Positions 24,859 through 41,197 of a stretch of 64,000 nt of DNA are shown here, piece by piece. Positions within the stretch are counted from its first letter, which is position 1, and each line of letters starts with the position of its first letter. The position numbers were made by a program, and so were the translations under genes. The DNA lies in assembly GCA_963693365.1 (NCBI GenBank), contig CAVNZM010000001.1, positions 3,658,001 to 3,722,000 on the forward strand. Direction: 5' to 3'. This DNA comes from Amoebidium appalachense (lineage: Eukaryota; Ichthyosporea). The notes under the pieces are model-generated. The model searched no databases, was not told the DNA's origin, and worked only from the letters and a program-made list of their open reading frames with translations.

Positions 24859-26300
24859 GTCAAGAAATGTTGTATTTATTACGAATTCTAAACTAAATTG
24901 TTGCTGGAAAACAGCAATAGATAGTTCATAATAAGTTTTGTTGGTTTTCCGTGATATATGACCGCTGACTCCTACCGTTGGCCATCTCTTCTCGACTCGG
25001 GCCGCGAAAGAGCCTGCCCGTGATGTAAGGCTTAGCAGTGCACCTGGCCTGTTTGAGCTTCTTCACTATGATTGGACTATGCTTTCTCAATACAAGCGGG
25101 CAGTATTTGTCCAGTGAACTTTATGCTGATAAATGCATGAGAAATGCAACATATTTGTGTAAAGAACAGTTTTATGCATGTTGTTTAATGTTATATTACT
25201 TTTTGTTCATCGGGCTACAAGAGTCGAAGTCGTTTTTCATGAGCCATAGTCGGAGTCTTGACTCGTTGCTTGGCTTATTGGAATAAAGTCATGTATAGCT
25301 CTGCCGGATCCCAAATGTTGGCTGCACTCGCTCAGGTTGGACGCTATTGGCTTCTTGAGATCTCCCTTCCCGGCTGCAAATGAAGACCCCATGTCCATTT
25401 GTATGTAACTAAAAAATGTAAAATAAAGCTTCTACAGAAATGAAGTTTACATTAGTTTTCCTTAATTTGTATTTCTATGACCGCACAATATTCTTTATAT
25501 CTTATGGTTTCAGTGTAGCTGGAATCCATAAACTATAATTTCGCAAACGCCAGGTAACACACAATGATTCATTTCGCTGAATTTTCTGAGGGGTGTTGGG
25601 GGATCCTGCGCCCCCGCTCCGCATGCGGCACAAGTAAGGGTATCTAATGTAAGACTTCTTTTCTTTTGACTGGATTTATTCGACGGAAAGATATGCAAGT
25701 ATGCACGGCATACTGAGAAGACATTTTTCTTTTGACTCGGTTTTATTGATCCGTTGATGAAGGCAACGACAATAAAAACTTCACGAGTTATCCAGTAACA
25801 AGTGCATACTGAGATACCTGAACACTGTGTGAAAATGATATAAATGCTCAATGTGACGACCAACAGAATTCAACAAAAAGTCTAAAGTGGTCACATTGCC
25901 AGCCAGTGTAGCAGACACCCGTAGGAAAAGAGGTAAAACGCGACATAAAAACTCACACCTATCAACATGCTTGCGATTAAAAAGTTCAGCACAAAAGTGG
26001 CACCAGCGGCGACTATCGGTACACTATATAGGTTGAAGTATTGGGTTTCCTAGTACGGCATTCTGATTGGCTACAGGAGAACGGATAGACCTGGGGGTGC
26101 ATTGGTCTTGTTGTAAAACCCCACTTTTTGTGTTGAAAATTAGTCACAGTATAATTTAGGCTTTAGTTTGAAAATCAAACATCACCCTATTCCGCTAAAC
26201 ATTTCATGCCCTGAGAGGCGTTTCCGCATTCAAGTTCTGTCTGCGCCAGTCAGCCAGCACTAAAGGTTGTTTTTGTGCGTGAGTCTGTCAGTCTGTGCAG
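24859..26300. other. unique AT-rich sequence
   Basis: Apart from the two AATAAA signals I see no convincing gene. Short open frames (25038-25286 plus, 25510-25863 minus) lack ATG context, splice sites or recognisable motifs. Confidence 0.5.
25282..25427 (+). terminator. two poly(A) signals
   Basis: AATAAA at 25282-25287 and again at 25422-25427, the latter in AAAATGTAAAATAAAGC. They fit 3' end formation for the plus-strand exon ending at 24858. Confidence 0.4.
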
Positions 26301-26440
26301 CTGACCGTTGAAGGAACACAAGCAAGAGGACTAGAAACCCTCGTAAACTCGTAACTGTCAAATCTACCCCGGCTGAATCTGTTTCTCCGACCCCTGTGTG
26401 TCTACCGAGCTTCAGCTCTCCTGACATTCTCCTTTCGAAG
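26301..26440 (+). other. possible 5' leader exon
   Basis: Ends at a consensus donor, CGAAG then GTAAGTTAAG, at 26440/26441. A strong acceptor (pyrimidine-rich then CTGCTCAG) lies at 26553-26560. The stretch has stops in every frame near its start, so it is best read as untranslated leader, or as an exon entered from an acceptor I cannot place. Confidence 0.35.
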
Positions 26441-26761
26441 GTAAGTTAAGGCTAGGCTATGCAGCTGGTCATGATGAGCGTCCGAGCTAATGAAAGTGTG
26501 AAGAACCATTGTTTTGAGAAACTGATGATTGCTTTGTTGTTGTGGATCTTCTCTGCTCAGCGAGGCTGTGCTCCTAACCGATTTTCTTCCGGTGGCATGT
26601 GACTCGTCTTCACCTGGCAATCCGCCACCTTCTCACACAGCATTAGAGATCTTGTAGATCAGCTGAACATGCCAAGGATCTCTGTGCATGGCCAACTATC
26701 AAAACATTGCTCCAATATGGTTTCTGAAGTCTAAAAAGCGGTGATATGATAGTGACGTTCT

Positions 26762-27133
26762 ATGGCAGTAGCTACTAAGATCTTGCATTTGCCACACACA
26801 GACACACTGCTAACACTCATGCCCACACCAGAATTTGAACCCATCAACGACAACATGGATAGCCACAGCACCTCCATCACAAGCCAAACCCCACTCCATG
26901 ACACTTCCTGCTCGGAAGCCTCCAAGTGCCACTCGCCAAAGAACGTCGCCCGTAAGACCTCTCTCGTTCAAGAGCAGCTAGGGAGAAAGCCATCTCTTAC
27001 CGTTCCTGCCTTTTCGAGTAAGAGCTTTTGCCCTCCAGATCACGTTGTTCAGGTCCCCACGTCAGAGGAGTTTAACATCAGCGAGATTCTGGTGGTGCCG
27101 CCAAAGGCCAGTGGTAGCTCTGACAAACTCTGA
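26762..27133 (+). CDS. Ser/Thr/Pro-rich ORF, unknown function
   Basis: 123 codons from ATG at 26762 to TGA, rich in Ser, Thr, Pro and His, with no microsatellite. RKTSLV and GRKPSLTV look like basophilic (PKA-type) phosphorylation sites. No domain, signal peptide or membrane segment is visible. A consensus donor at 26441, an acceptor at 26560 and AATAAA at 27423 on the same strand suggest a real transcription unit, but the true start may be in an earlier exon. Confidence 0.45.
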   Translation: MAVATKILHLPHTDTLLTLMPTPEFEPINDNMDSHSTSITSQTPLHDTSCSEASKCHSPKNVARKTSLVQEQLGRKPSLTVPAFSSKSFCPPDHVVQVPTSEEFNISEILVVPPKASGSSDKL

Positions 27134-27422
27134 AATTTCTCTCACAAAAAGAGGTGAGACACGGGGGCATTGTTAAAGTCAAACGACCCGCGTATAAACC
27201 TTTTTTACTGCTTCTATTTCTTTCACAAATATGCGAGTATACACGTTCAAAAGTTTTTTTCCCCTTTTTTGTTTGCCGTTGATAAGCACAACAATACCAG
27301 GGCTATGGTGATAAACATGCCGCACGAATTTTTTGCTTAACAGTGTCACATGGCTTCATCCGTTTCTCCGATCTTGACCTTCATGTTTCTCAACGGAGTG
27401 TACTCAGGCTAGCACCGAAAAA

Positions 27423-27428
27423 AATAAA
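27423..27428 (+). terminator. poly(A) signal
   Basis: AATAAA about 290 bases after the stop of the ORF at 26762-27133. Confidence 0.35.
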
Positions 27429-28235
27429 CTAATTATTTTGCGTCACGTAGAATTAGTTAACAGCCAGAACACGGTCATTCTCAAAGTTATTAATGCCTTA
27501 AAAAAAGGGGAGTGATAGGGTAAGGACTCTGTATGTAGCCTATGTTGTATAGGATTTTCTATCTGCCGACTCTACTGGCTAGTAATTTATGAGCTGTCAC
27601 TTGGAGGCCTTGTGCCTTTCTGAGATCATCTGAAGACAGAATGTGTGAGGAAAGAGACGAGGTGGCAAGGGGGTTTTCTCTTTCTGGAAATGTTTTGGCA
27701 GAATCGGCCGTCTCCGTCCCGGAGTGGGTCCGGAAGAAGGTTGTGTGTGTGTGTATGTATTTAGGACCGTTTGGCCATGGGAAAAAACAGCAACGATGGG
27801 AAGATGCATCCCCATGAATTTCTTCAGCAAATTCAGCCCCTTCCATGAGTGTTGTGCACACACACACACACACACCGTGACACACACACAAACACAAACA
27901 CACGTGTGCGCACGCACACACTCACACACACACACACAGAAGGCATATGTAAGCGCGCAGCCGACGGCAAAGGCACACTGTATGCATGCCAAGTGTCTGT
28001 TTCACACTCGCGCATTTAGACAAACTTTCCAACCATTCTCTCAGATATCAATAATGCCTTGTAATAAGATGTTTCGGCTTTCTTTTGCACCGCCATATGT
28101 TTGCATGTCACAATGATTTTTAGTGGCTGCAGTGTAGGCTGATGTTCAGTACTCCACCCAGGAGTCGTGGATGGGCGTTGGCCCTAGTGGTAGTGGTGGT
28201 GGATAAAGAGGGGGGGAGGGGGGGGGGGAGATCCA

Positions 28236-28415
28236 GACCACACATAGAGTATGCATGATAAATCATCCTCCGGGGGGGGGGGGGGGGGGGCACACTTTAC
28301 CCACAGTACCCGAGTTTCGACCCATTCAGCTCATCGACGAAACCCAACTCAGATACTGTTTCACTTGAACATGGGTGGGTCATCCGTTTTAATCAAAGGC
28401 GACCAGGTTTACTTA
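28236..28415 (-). repeat. dispersed G/C-tract-associated repeat copy
   Basis: Shares blocks GAGTATGCAT, CACAGTACCCGAGTTTCGAC, AAACCCAACTCAGATACTGT and TTTCACTTGAACATG with the copies at 61614-61848 and 62007-62240. A G-run lies directly to its left (28211-28230) and another inside it (28272-28290). Confidence 0.75.
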
Positions 28416-28500
28416 TGCCGGGGCCGAGGGAGAGGCGGGGGGGCTGGGGGGGGATGTCATGTGTAATGACCCATAAACCCTTCGAACATAAAAATAGGTA

Positions 28501-28616
28501 GAACCTCAGGATACATGTTTTTTAGTGACAGGGGAGTAAAAGCCAAAACCTTGTGAATCGAACCTCGGGATACATCTTTTTTAGTGACGGGGGAGTAAAA
28601 GCCAAAACCTTCAAGT
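28501..28616. repeat. 59-bp tandem duplication
   Basis: Two adjacent copies beginning GAACCTC(A/G)GGATACAT and containing GGAGTAAAAGCCAAAACCTT, period 59, with a few substitutions. Confidence 0.9.
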
Positions 28617-28734
28617 GTGGATCAAAAAGTCCAAGCTGTGTGCTCAAGCTTTTTTTAACTTTGCCAAATTCGGGCCGTGTGTCTATGAGGTGCAGGGTGT
28701 GCATGTGCATGTGCATGTGTGTGTGTGTGTGTGT

Positions 28735-28783
<49 letters not shown>

Positions 28784-29408
28784 TGCGCGCATGTGTGTGT
28801 GTGTGTGTGTGTGTATGTCACAGTGTGTGTGTATATGTAACGGTGTGTGTGTGTGTGTGCGCGCGCGCGCGCGTGCGCACATGTGTGTGTGTGTGTGTGC
28901 TTGCGTGTGTGCGTGCATGTGTTTTTGTGCTTTTTGGGGGGGGGGGGGGGAGGGGGAGGGGGGGGGGGGTGAGGAGTAGCCAGCTGCTTCAGGGACCAAA
29001 CCAGTCTTCTGCATTAGCAAGTGTTTGATTGAGATCATCCTCACAGAGGACGTATTGCTACTGTTTCAGGCATCCACTGTTTGCCTGACATCCACTTCAT
29101 GTGTCGCTAGCAAACTTCACTAAAAATATTCACAGAAAAAATAAATACCTAAATTCTGCATTATACTATAAATTCGCGAGCCCTCGATCACAAGCGTGTT
29201 AAGTACAGGCGAGGTGCAATTAATCGAAAACTATGGGCCTATTACTTGCGCGAGTTTAAGTTTAAATCAAAATTTGCAAAGAGCAATATAATGGCCTCGA
29301 TGATATAGGTACTGTAAAAGAGTAGTATGTTAGTACACACTTACTTTGAACAAAAGACCCAACTAAAAGCCATTAAATAATCATGTATATATACACCTCT
29401 TTCGCGAT

Positions 29409-34829
<5,421 letters not shown>

Positions 34830-34865
34830 AGTGCCTGGTGGTTGCTATTATTGACTGATTTGTGT

Positions 34866-34873
34866 TATTTAAA
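34866..34873 (-). promoter_or_regulatory. TATA-like element upstream of CE18 gene
   Basis: TTTAAATA on the minus strand lies about 37 bases before the start codon at 34829. Core-promoter placement is inferred; it would leave only a very short 5'UTR. Confidence 0.3.
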
Positions 34874-35317
34874 CAGTGCTGTGCATCGGTGGCTGTTGTA
34901 GGCAACAAAGGAACTTCTGAGTAGGGGCCCAGTTGTAATAATCACCGGTCTTCTATTAGCTGGCTAGCTGCATTGTTAAGATAGAGGTATCGTTCTTAGT
35001 GCGTTATTATTGCTGCATTCACAGCCTCATATTTACTGGGAGGCCACATGGAAAAAACAACGAGTGTGGTTCGCTGATTCTCAGCGTGTGAGGGACCTTC
35101 GGTTGTTTTTATACCTTGGAATGGGCAGCTGCCGATACTGATCTATCTATTAACCAATAACAACGCATTCCAAAGGGATGCAAAATTACCATCAACTCTT
35201 TTTTGAGGAGGAAATAAAAACACTGCTAATAAGCAGCAACAAAGAAGCTGGAATTTTTTTGTCACTCATCTAAAATATTAATTTCATAATATTTAAATAA
35301 CTTCAAAAAATAAGCCG
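34874..35317. other. spacer between two minus-strand genes
   Basis: AT-rich sequence between the end of the gene at 35318 and the CE18 start. It should hold the 3' signals of one and the promoter of the other; only the TATA-like element stands out. Confidence 0.5.
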
Positions 35318-35569
35318 TCAGGTACCGCGTATAAATGTTTCCGAGATAGCTCGGAGAGTAAGGTGATCACTGCCAGTTCGGATAGCGCAGAAATTTACAA
35401 CGCTCCTCAAATCGTGTTCATGATCTAGATCTCTCTCAGATAGCCAACTTCTATTGGTTTCTAATTCTGGTACCCATGCCAGATCTGGATGACAATCGTT
35501 GACTGTATACACTCGCCACGCCCTATGCCCGATAATCAGCTGGGCCGCCTGCCAAGATGCTGTAGCCAC
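35318..35569 (-). CDS. terminal coding exon, unknown protein
   Basis: Acceptor GTCTGTGGCAG at 35570-35580, then 83 codons (VATASWQAAQLIIGHRAW...) and TGA at 35318. The sequence is varied, Trp- and charge-rich, and free of repeats, so it reads as real protein. No family is recognised. It could end the gene whose candidate exons lie upstream (37189-37279, 38712-38822, 40558-40668, 51242-51378), but the phase from 37279 does not fit directly. The CE18 gene starts about 490 bp downstream on the same strand. Confidence 0.5.
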   Translation of the reverse strand: MATASWQAAQLIIGHRAWRVYTVNDCHPDLAWVPELETNRSWLSERDLDHEHDLRSVVNFCAIRTGSDHLTLRAISETFIRGT

Positions 35570-35935
35570 CTGCCACAGACACAAAAGAGCATATCGCGGG
35601 CTTTAGCAGCTTTCTCTCAATGTGATAAGATATTCAATGGTGGTAGTGACGGTTACAGCTGCGGCAGGCTCTGTGCTTGTATGTACGTGAGGCGTACGCG
35701 TGAGCCTTTAGTAATCAAGCTGAGTCACGCGTACGATGCCAGTTGGGTACAGTATATACACAAAAACGTATGTGGTTGGTTTTAGTTAGTATTCACACGC
35801 ATCTGTTACAGTAGCCCAGGCTCTAGGAAAATCTGTCCAAAGCACATAGCCACCTGCTTATAATTACAAAAAAGGAGCATCAATTAGAGGTACCGGTGTT
35901 GCAGTTAGTATTATCAGAATCCGTTTCAATCAACA

Positions 35936-36095
35936 CGCACACACACGCACCTTCACACACGCACACAATGCAAACACACACGCACACGCACGCACGCACG
36001 CACACACACACACATACAGGCACACAGAGACACACACACATACACACATACACACATACACACGCACACACACACACACACATACGCACACACAT

Positions 36096-36150
<55 letters not shown>
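35936..36150. repeat. imperfect (CA)n tract
   Basis: About 215 bp of CA with CG and TA interruptions, becoming ACAGAC repeats at the right end (36150-36178). Confidence 0.9.
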
Positions 36151-36153
<3 letters not shown>

Positions 36154-36356
36154 ACACACAGACACAGACACAGACACACGCCGGTACTGTATGAAACGAA
36201 CAACTACTGTAGTCACACACACACATGCGTGTGTGCGTGTGTGCATTTGTGTGCGTGTGTGCGTGTGTGCCTGCTTGTTTCGTGCGTCCGACGGCGTGAG
36301 TAGGCTTGCATACGGGCTGTTTGTGTAAATGTCCTTACACTGCCCAGGTGTTTGTG

Positions 36357-36741
36357 ACGGCCAAACCACATCGGCTGAGTCAACTTGATCCGAGCAGAAC
36401 TATTCTGCAAAGTTTACAACAAAATTATTCTGCAAATAACAAAGTTGTTCTGCAACTTGAAAGCGGAGTTATTCTGCTGTAGAAAGCAGAACGATTCTGC
36501 CTTTGGCGGATCAATTCTGCTAAAAGCAGAGTAGAAGTTCTGCCTTTGCGGAATAATTCTGCTAATCTAAAAAGCAGAGTGGTTCTGCCAAAGCAGAGTA
36601 ATTCTGCTTTTGCAGAACAGTTCTGCAAAAAAGGAAGAATGGTAAGTTGAAGAATAATTCCACTTTTTTGCAGAATAATTCCGCTTTTTGCAGAATAGTT
36701 CTGCTTTTTGCAAGTTGACTCTGCCGATGTGGTTGTGCCCT
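36357..36741. mobile_element. foldback element, copy 1
   Basis: Ends are inverted repeats: ACCACATCGGCTGAGTCAAC near the left, and its near-complement GTTGACTCTGCCGATGTGGT at the right. The 6-bp direct duplication TTTGTG flanks it (36351-36356 and 36742-36747). The interior is an array of AGAATTATTCTGC-like palindromes. Left-half units read GAATTATTC and right-half units GAATAATTC, so the whole element is one large imperfect inverted repeat. It has no coding capacity and is presumably moved by a transposase encoded elsewhere. Copy 2 (53119-53578) is in the opposite orientation. Confidence 0.88.
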
Positions 36742-36891
36742 TTTGTGTTTGTAAGCCTGTTTGAGCATGTGCACGTGCCTTTTTCTTGTACTAAAAATGG
36801 CCACAGTGCGCATATTATGGGCTTCGGTTGGAATGCATATTTAAGGCTTTGCGCAGAGTCCACGTGTTTGTGTTTTTTGAACCGCGCCATT

Positions 36892-36907
36892 AATATTGAG
36901 TTATCAT
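36892..36907. repeat. 16-bp target site duplication, left
   Basis: AATATTGAGTTATCAT, repeated exactly at 37078-37093 around a LINE 3'-end fragment. Confidence 0.92.
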
Positions 36908-37077
36908 TAATACCCTGCGCAAAGTGTGCACATATAGTTAGGATTGTTATAGGTGAGTTAGTTTAGCTATTAGCATCGTAGCACCCTAGCTAGAGTACTG
37001 TCGGTGCTGGTGGAAGACGGTAGTTCCCCAGGAGGGCCCCCAGGATACCTCCGGGAACAAAACGGGATAAAATAAGA
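36908..37077 (+). mobile_element. severely 5'-truncated LINE copy (3' end only)
   Basis: 170 bp matching, in opposite orientation, the 3' end of the large LINE at 40882-41055. Shared blocks include AAAGTGTG, TACTGTCGGTGCTG, AGACGGTAGTT and CCGGGAACAAAACG, followed by GATAAAATAAGA. The 16-bp duplications and loss of all 5' sequence are the signature of target-primed reverse transcription that stopped early. Confidence 0.92.
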
Positions 37078-37093
37078 AATATTGAGTTATCAT
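37078..37093. repeat. 16-bp target site duplication, right
   Basis: Exact repeat of 36892-36907, directly after the A-rich tail of the LINE fragment. Confidence 0.92.
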
Positions 37094-37128
37094 ATCAGGG
37101 ACAGAGCGTGGTGGGAGGAGGCTCCTCC

Positions 37129-37130
<2 letters not shown>

Positions 37131-37163
<33 letters not shown>
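37131..37163. repeat. poly-G tract
   Basis: 33-bp G run; in sense for minus-strand genes it is a C-run, shortly after the candidate donor at 37188. Confidence 0.9.
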
Positions 37164-37164
<1 letters not shown>

Positions 37165-37188
37165 ATGGAAAAAGGCGTGATCACGTAC

Positions 37189-37279
37189 CAGGTATGCGTT
37201 GTGAATGGGCAATCATCCACAAAAATACTGCGAGGAGGGGAGGGAGCGGTTTCCTCAAGAAGATGGGCAGCTACAGTAG
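37189..37279 (-). CDS. possible internal exon, unknown protein
   Basis: Acceptor ACAAACTGCAG and donor CCTG then GTACGTGA frame 29 complete codons (TVAAHLLEETAPSPPRSIFV...). Composition is protein-like. Phases (1 in, 2 out) do not match the neighbouring candidates, so membership in the same gene is unproven. Confidence 0.3.
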
Positions 37280-37436
37280 CTGCAGTTTGTAAATATTTCA
37301 TTAGGAAACCGCGTTGGCAATATTCCAGTTAGCTTGTCCCATGGCCACCCAAATGTGTAAACATGGCTGTGTACAGCATCACGATATCCGGGGGAAGGGG
37401 GCGTGGGGTTGGGGTAGGGGTGGGGTGGGGTGGGGT

Positions 37437-37437
<1 letters not shown>

Positions 37438-37468
<31 letters not shown>

Positions 37469-37469
37469 T

Positions 37470-37503
<34 letters not shown>

Positions 37504-37516
37504 GGGGGGGGGGGGG
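37438..37516. repeat. T-run joined to G-run
   Basis: About 28 T, one G and T, then some 50 nearly pure G: one of several T-run/G-run junctions in the window. Confidence 0.9.
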
Positions 37517-38328
37517 TTGGATATCGTGTTAATGCTGTGTGCACACACACGTGCATGCAGTCTACGATGGTGATCAGTGTTGATCGTGTACTGCACGGTG
37601 CACGTGCATGTGGGAATGTTGTGCCCACCAATCGACACAGGGGATAACACGTGATGCTCGGGTAGCAGCTAGTAGCCAATCACGGCCGTCACTGTGGGAA
37701 ACATAATTCCCAACCGTGTCCCGTTTTGCCACGTGCATTTTTGGAACATTGGGGAACCCCATCTAATCTGGTCCAAACGGTCTTGGAATAAACTTTAGTG
37801 AGCACGGTTTTTTTGTACATACAAATTAATTTTAACGAACGTTTTGAGTGAGATTCGTTTTATAATAAGGTATGTTACGGTACGGCACAATGTGAATATG
37901 GAGAGTGCCCGGTGACACATTCCTTTGGTGGTATCATGCTGAACCCGTAGCCAATCAAAAATACCCCATACGACGGCTGTGCTGCTCCAAAAAATTGCAT
38001 CTGGCTGCTATAAAAAGGCCCAAACGGTCTCAGTCATGCCACTGCAGCCATTTTTTTGTTTTGGGATTCGTCCAGTCTCAAGTCTGAATTGCATGAAGGG
38101 TTGTACAAACCAATTTACTGAAATTGGCCCTGTGAACGTAAAACTACATGTTGGTTCAACACATGTCCATTATAGGCGGTTTTCCCCTCTCCCTCCCCGC
38201 CCTCCCCCCTCCCCGCCCTCCCCCTCCCCCCCCCCCCTCCCCCCCTCCCCCCCCCCCCCCCCCCCCACACACACACACCAACACACACACACGCACACAT
38301 ACACACACACACACACACACGCACACAC

Positions 38329-38368
<40 letters not shown>

Positions 38369-38591
38369 GCACCCACACACCCACCCACCCACACACACAC
38401 ATACACAATCACATGCTCACACACACACGCACTCGCTCACTCATTCACTTACACTCTCTCACACACGCACACACACACATCCGCACACACACACACATGC
38501 ACACACACACACACAGACGCGATTTCATGCCCGTTTTTCATGCAACCCCCCCCTCCACCCCCCTCCCCCCCCACACGCACGCGGTGTGTGT

Positions 38592-38685
<94 letters not shown>

Positions 38686-38711
38686 CACGACAAGCAGCAC
38701 ATGGGATGTAC

Positions 38712-38822
38712 CTTTGTCTCCTCCTTGTTGGGCGTGCTCTTCCCCTCTTGCTGTTTGTGTCCTTGGCCCACATGTGTGCCGGGGGCAGTGAATGGCATGG
38801 GCACCGTTTTCTCGCTGACGCC
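38712..38822 (-). CDS. candidate duplicated exon, copy A (37 codons)
   Basis: On the minus strand, acceptor GGTTGCAG and donor ACAAAG then GTACATCC enclose 111 bp, phase 0-0, encoding [20 protein letters not shown] and a Lys/Glu-rich end. The plus strand also has splice-like signals (CACAG before 38685; GTAAGTGCC at 38834), so the coding strand is not certain. Function unknown. Confidence 0.35.
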
Positions 38823-39103
38823 CTGCAACCAACAGTAAGTGCCGGGTTATGGAGGCACACGCACAGACACATCAACGAAAAGACGCAATCACACGAACGA
38901 GTTTGTTCAACTGAGCACGCACCATGGAAGCAGCTTGTGATATTACGGATCAGGGGTGAGGGGTGGGGAGAAAACTTCTCAGTGCTGTTGCTGGTGCTAT
39001 TTGTTCCGGCCACACACACACAGACACACACAATACACACACACACACACACACAGACAAAGAAGCAAACACATGCATATGCACACACACACACACACAC
39101 ACT

Positions 39104-39140
<37 letters not shown>

Positions 39141-39506
39141 TCGCAGACACAGATTTCAAGGCCGATTTTAATGCAACCCCTCCCCCCCTTCCTCCCCCTC
39201 CCCCCTCTCCGCCCTCCCCCCCCCCCCCCCCCCCCCCCCCACACACACACACAAAAACACACACACAGCCACACACAAACACACACACATACATGCACAC
39301 GCACCCACCCACACACGCGCACACACGCACACACACACAGACAAAGAAGCAAACACATGCACACGCACACGCACACGCACACGCATACATACACAATCAC
39401 ATACTCACACACACACACACACAGAGACACAGATTTCATGCCCGTTTTAAATGCACCCCCCCCCCCCCCTCTCCCCCTCCCCGCCACACACACACATGGT
39501 GTGCGT

Positions 39507-39569
<63 letters not shown>

Positions 39570-39570
39570 G

Positions 39571-39616
<46 letters not shown>

Positions 39617-39935
39617 CACGACAAGCAGCCTCCTCCTTGTTGGGCCTGCTCTTCCCCTCTTGCTGTTTGTGGCCTTGGCCCACATGTGTGCCGGGGGCAT
39701 TTGAATGGCATGGACACCGTTTTCTCGCCGCTGACGCCCTGCAACCAACGGTAAGTGCCGGGTTACGGAGGCACACACACAGACATATCAGCGAAAAGAC
39801 ACTCTCACACGAACGAGTTTGTTCAACTGAGGCCACACCGTGGAAGTAGCTTGTGATTTTACGGGTATTGCAGAAAGACGGCGGAGGATGAGGAGGGGGA
39901 GGCCGGGGGGGAGGGGGGGGGGGGGGGGGGGGGGA

Positions 39936-39977
<42 letters not shown>

Positions 39978-40146
39978 GATATCGTTATGTAAAGAGCCCC
40001 GAATCAAGAAGGGGAGAGGGGTCAGGGACTGACGGGGGGGGGGGGGGGTAGAAAACGTCTCAGTGCTGGTGCTGGTGCTATTTGTTCCGGCCACACACAC
40101 ACAGACACACACACACACACACAGACAGACAAAGAAGCACACACAT

Positions 40147-40215
<69 letters not shown>

Positions 40216-40379
40216 TACTCACACACATACACACACACACACTCACTCACACACACACTCATTCACACACACACACGCACACACACACACACACACGTAC
40301 ACACACACACACACACACACAGATTTCAAGCCCGTTTTAAATGCAACCCTTCCCCCCTCCCCCTCAACCTTCCCCCCTC

Positions 40380-40432
<53 letters not shown>

Positions 40433-40439
40433 AGAGAGA

Positions 40440-40499
<60 letters not shown>

Positions 40500-40557
40500 C
40501 ACACACACACAGGCACACACACACACACAGGCACGACAAGCAGCACATGGGATGTAC

Positions 40558-40668
40558 CTTTGCCTCCTCCTTGTTGGGCGTGCTCTTCCCCTCTTGCTGT
40601 TTGTGGCCTTGGCCCACATGTGTGCCGGGGGCAGTGAATGGCATGGGCACCATTTTCTCGCTGACGCC
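40558..40668 (-). CDS. candidate duplicated exon, copy C (37 codons)
   Basis: Same 111-bp frame and splice sites as 38712-38822, with Thr-to-Met and Thr-to-Ala changes. The third copy (39640-39748) is frame-shifted by an extra base and lacks the donor. Phase 0 would accept the exon ending at 51242 across a 10.5-kb intron containing the LINE. Confidence 0.35.
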
Positions 40669-40868
40669 CTGTAACCAACGGTAAGTGCCGGGTTACGGAG
40701 GCAGACACAGAGACACGAACGAAAAGACGCAAGCACACGCACAAGTTTCTTCATCTGGGGCCTTACCGCGGAAACAATTGGTAATTATAATGGTTTTAGC
40801 GGAAAGGGGGGGGGGGGGGGGGGGGGGGTGGCAGATATCGTGATTGTAAGAGAACAGTAGCACTGTGG

Positions 40869-40881
40869 CCAACGTTACACA
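40869..40881. repeat. 13-bp target site duplication of LINE, left
   Basis: CCAACGTTACACA, repeated exactly at 50406-50418. Confidence 0.93.
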
Positions 40882-40926
40882 TTTTTTTTTTATTTATTGT
40901 TTTTATTTTATCACGTTTTGTTCCCG

Positions 40927-40946
40927 GAGGGCCTTTTCAGGCCCTC
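40927..40946 (-). other. LINE 3'UTR stem-loop with GAAA loop
   Basis: In the sense RNA GAGGGCCT-GAAA-AGGCCCTC forms a perfect 8-bp stem with a GNRA tetraloop, close to the 3' end. Such hairpins are recognised by some LINE reverse transcriptases. The truncated copy at 36908-37077 keeps GAGG/CCTC arms with a changed loop. Confidence 0.75.
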
Positions 40947-41197
40947 TAGGGAAACTACCGTCTACCACACAGCACCGACAGTACACTAGTTAAGGTGCTA
41001 TCTATGAGTTCAGCTAAGCTAAACCATCCTTCACAACCTAACTATAAGTACACACTTTGCCCAGGGCTACTACCCCAGCCACGCCGGCAGGAGGCTCCAG
41101 TCCTCCCCTCCATTCAAAACCTAGCAATAAACGTTAACCGAGGGCTCTCATTGGTCGATCTACAGTATTGGGAAGTCCTAGGTGTTGTGTATAATAT

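Larger units (their letters stand above)
27429..29408. other. intergenic: repeats downstream of the deacetylase gene
   Basis: Unique sequence (27430-28200) with short (CA)n near 27860-27940, a dispersed-repeat copy (28236-28415), a 59-bp tandem duplication (28501-28616), (GT)n with a GC core (28715-28915), a G-run (28935-28950) and AT-rich DNA to 29408. No gene is visible. Confidence 0.6.
38684..40700. repeat. three tandem copies of a 0.9-kb unit with CA tracts
   Basis: Core sequence AGGCACGACAAGCAGC... to CCAAC(A/G)GTAAGTGCCGGG occurs at 38684-38835, 39614-39765 and 40529-40695, each preceded by long (CA)n/C-run sequence and followed by TTTGTTCC-GGCC-(CA)n. Copy 2 lacks about 20 bases and carries small insertions. 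The outer copies are the most alike. Confidence 0.88.

Noticed and set aside
25038-25286. 82-codon ORF with hydrophobic start
   Set aside because: No ATG at the start and no splice or regulatory context; likely 3'UTR of the plus-strand exon ending at 24858.
38148-39704. 518-codon plus-strand open frame
   Set aside because: Almost entirely Thr-His from (CA)n plus Pro from C-runs; it crosses the tandem repeat units and has no domain.
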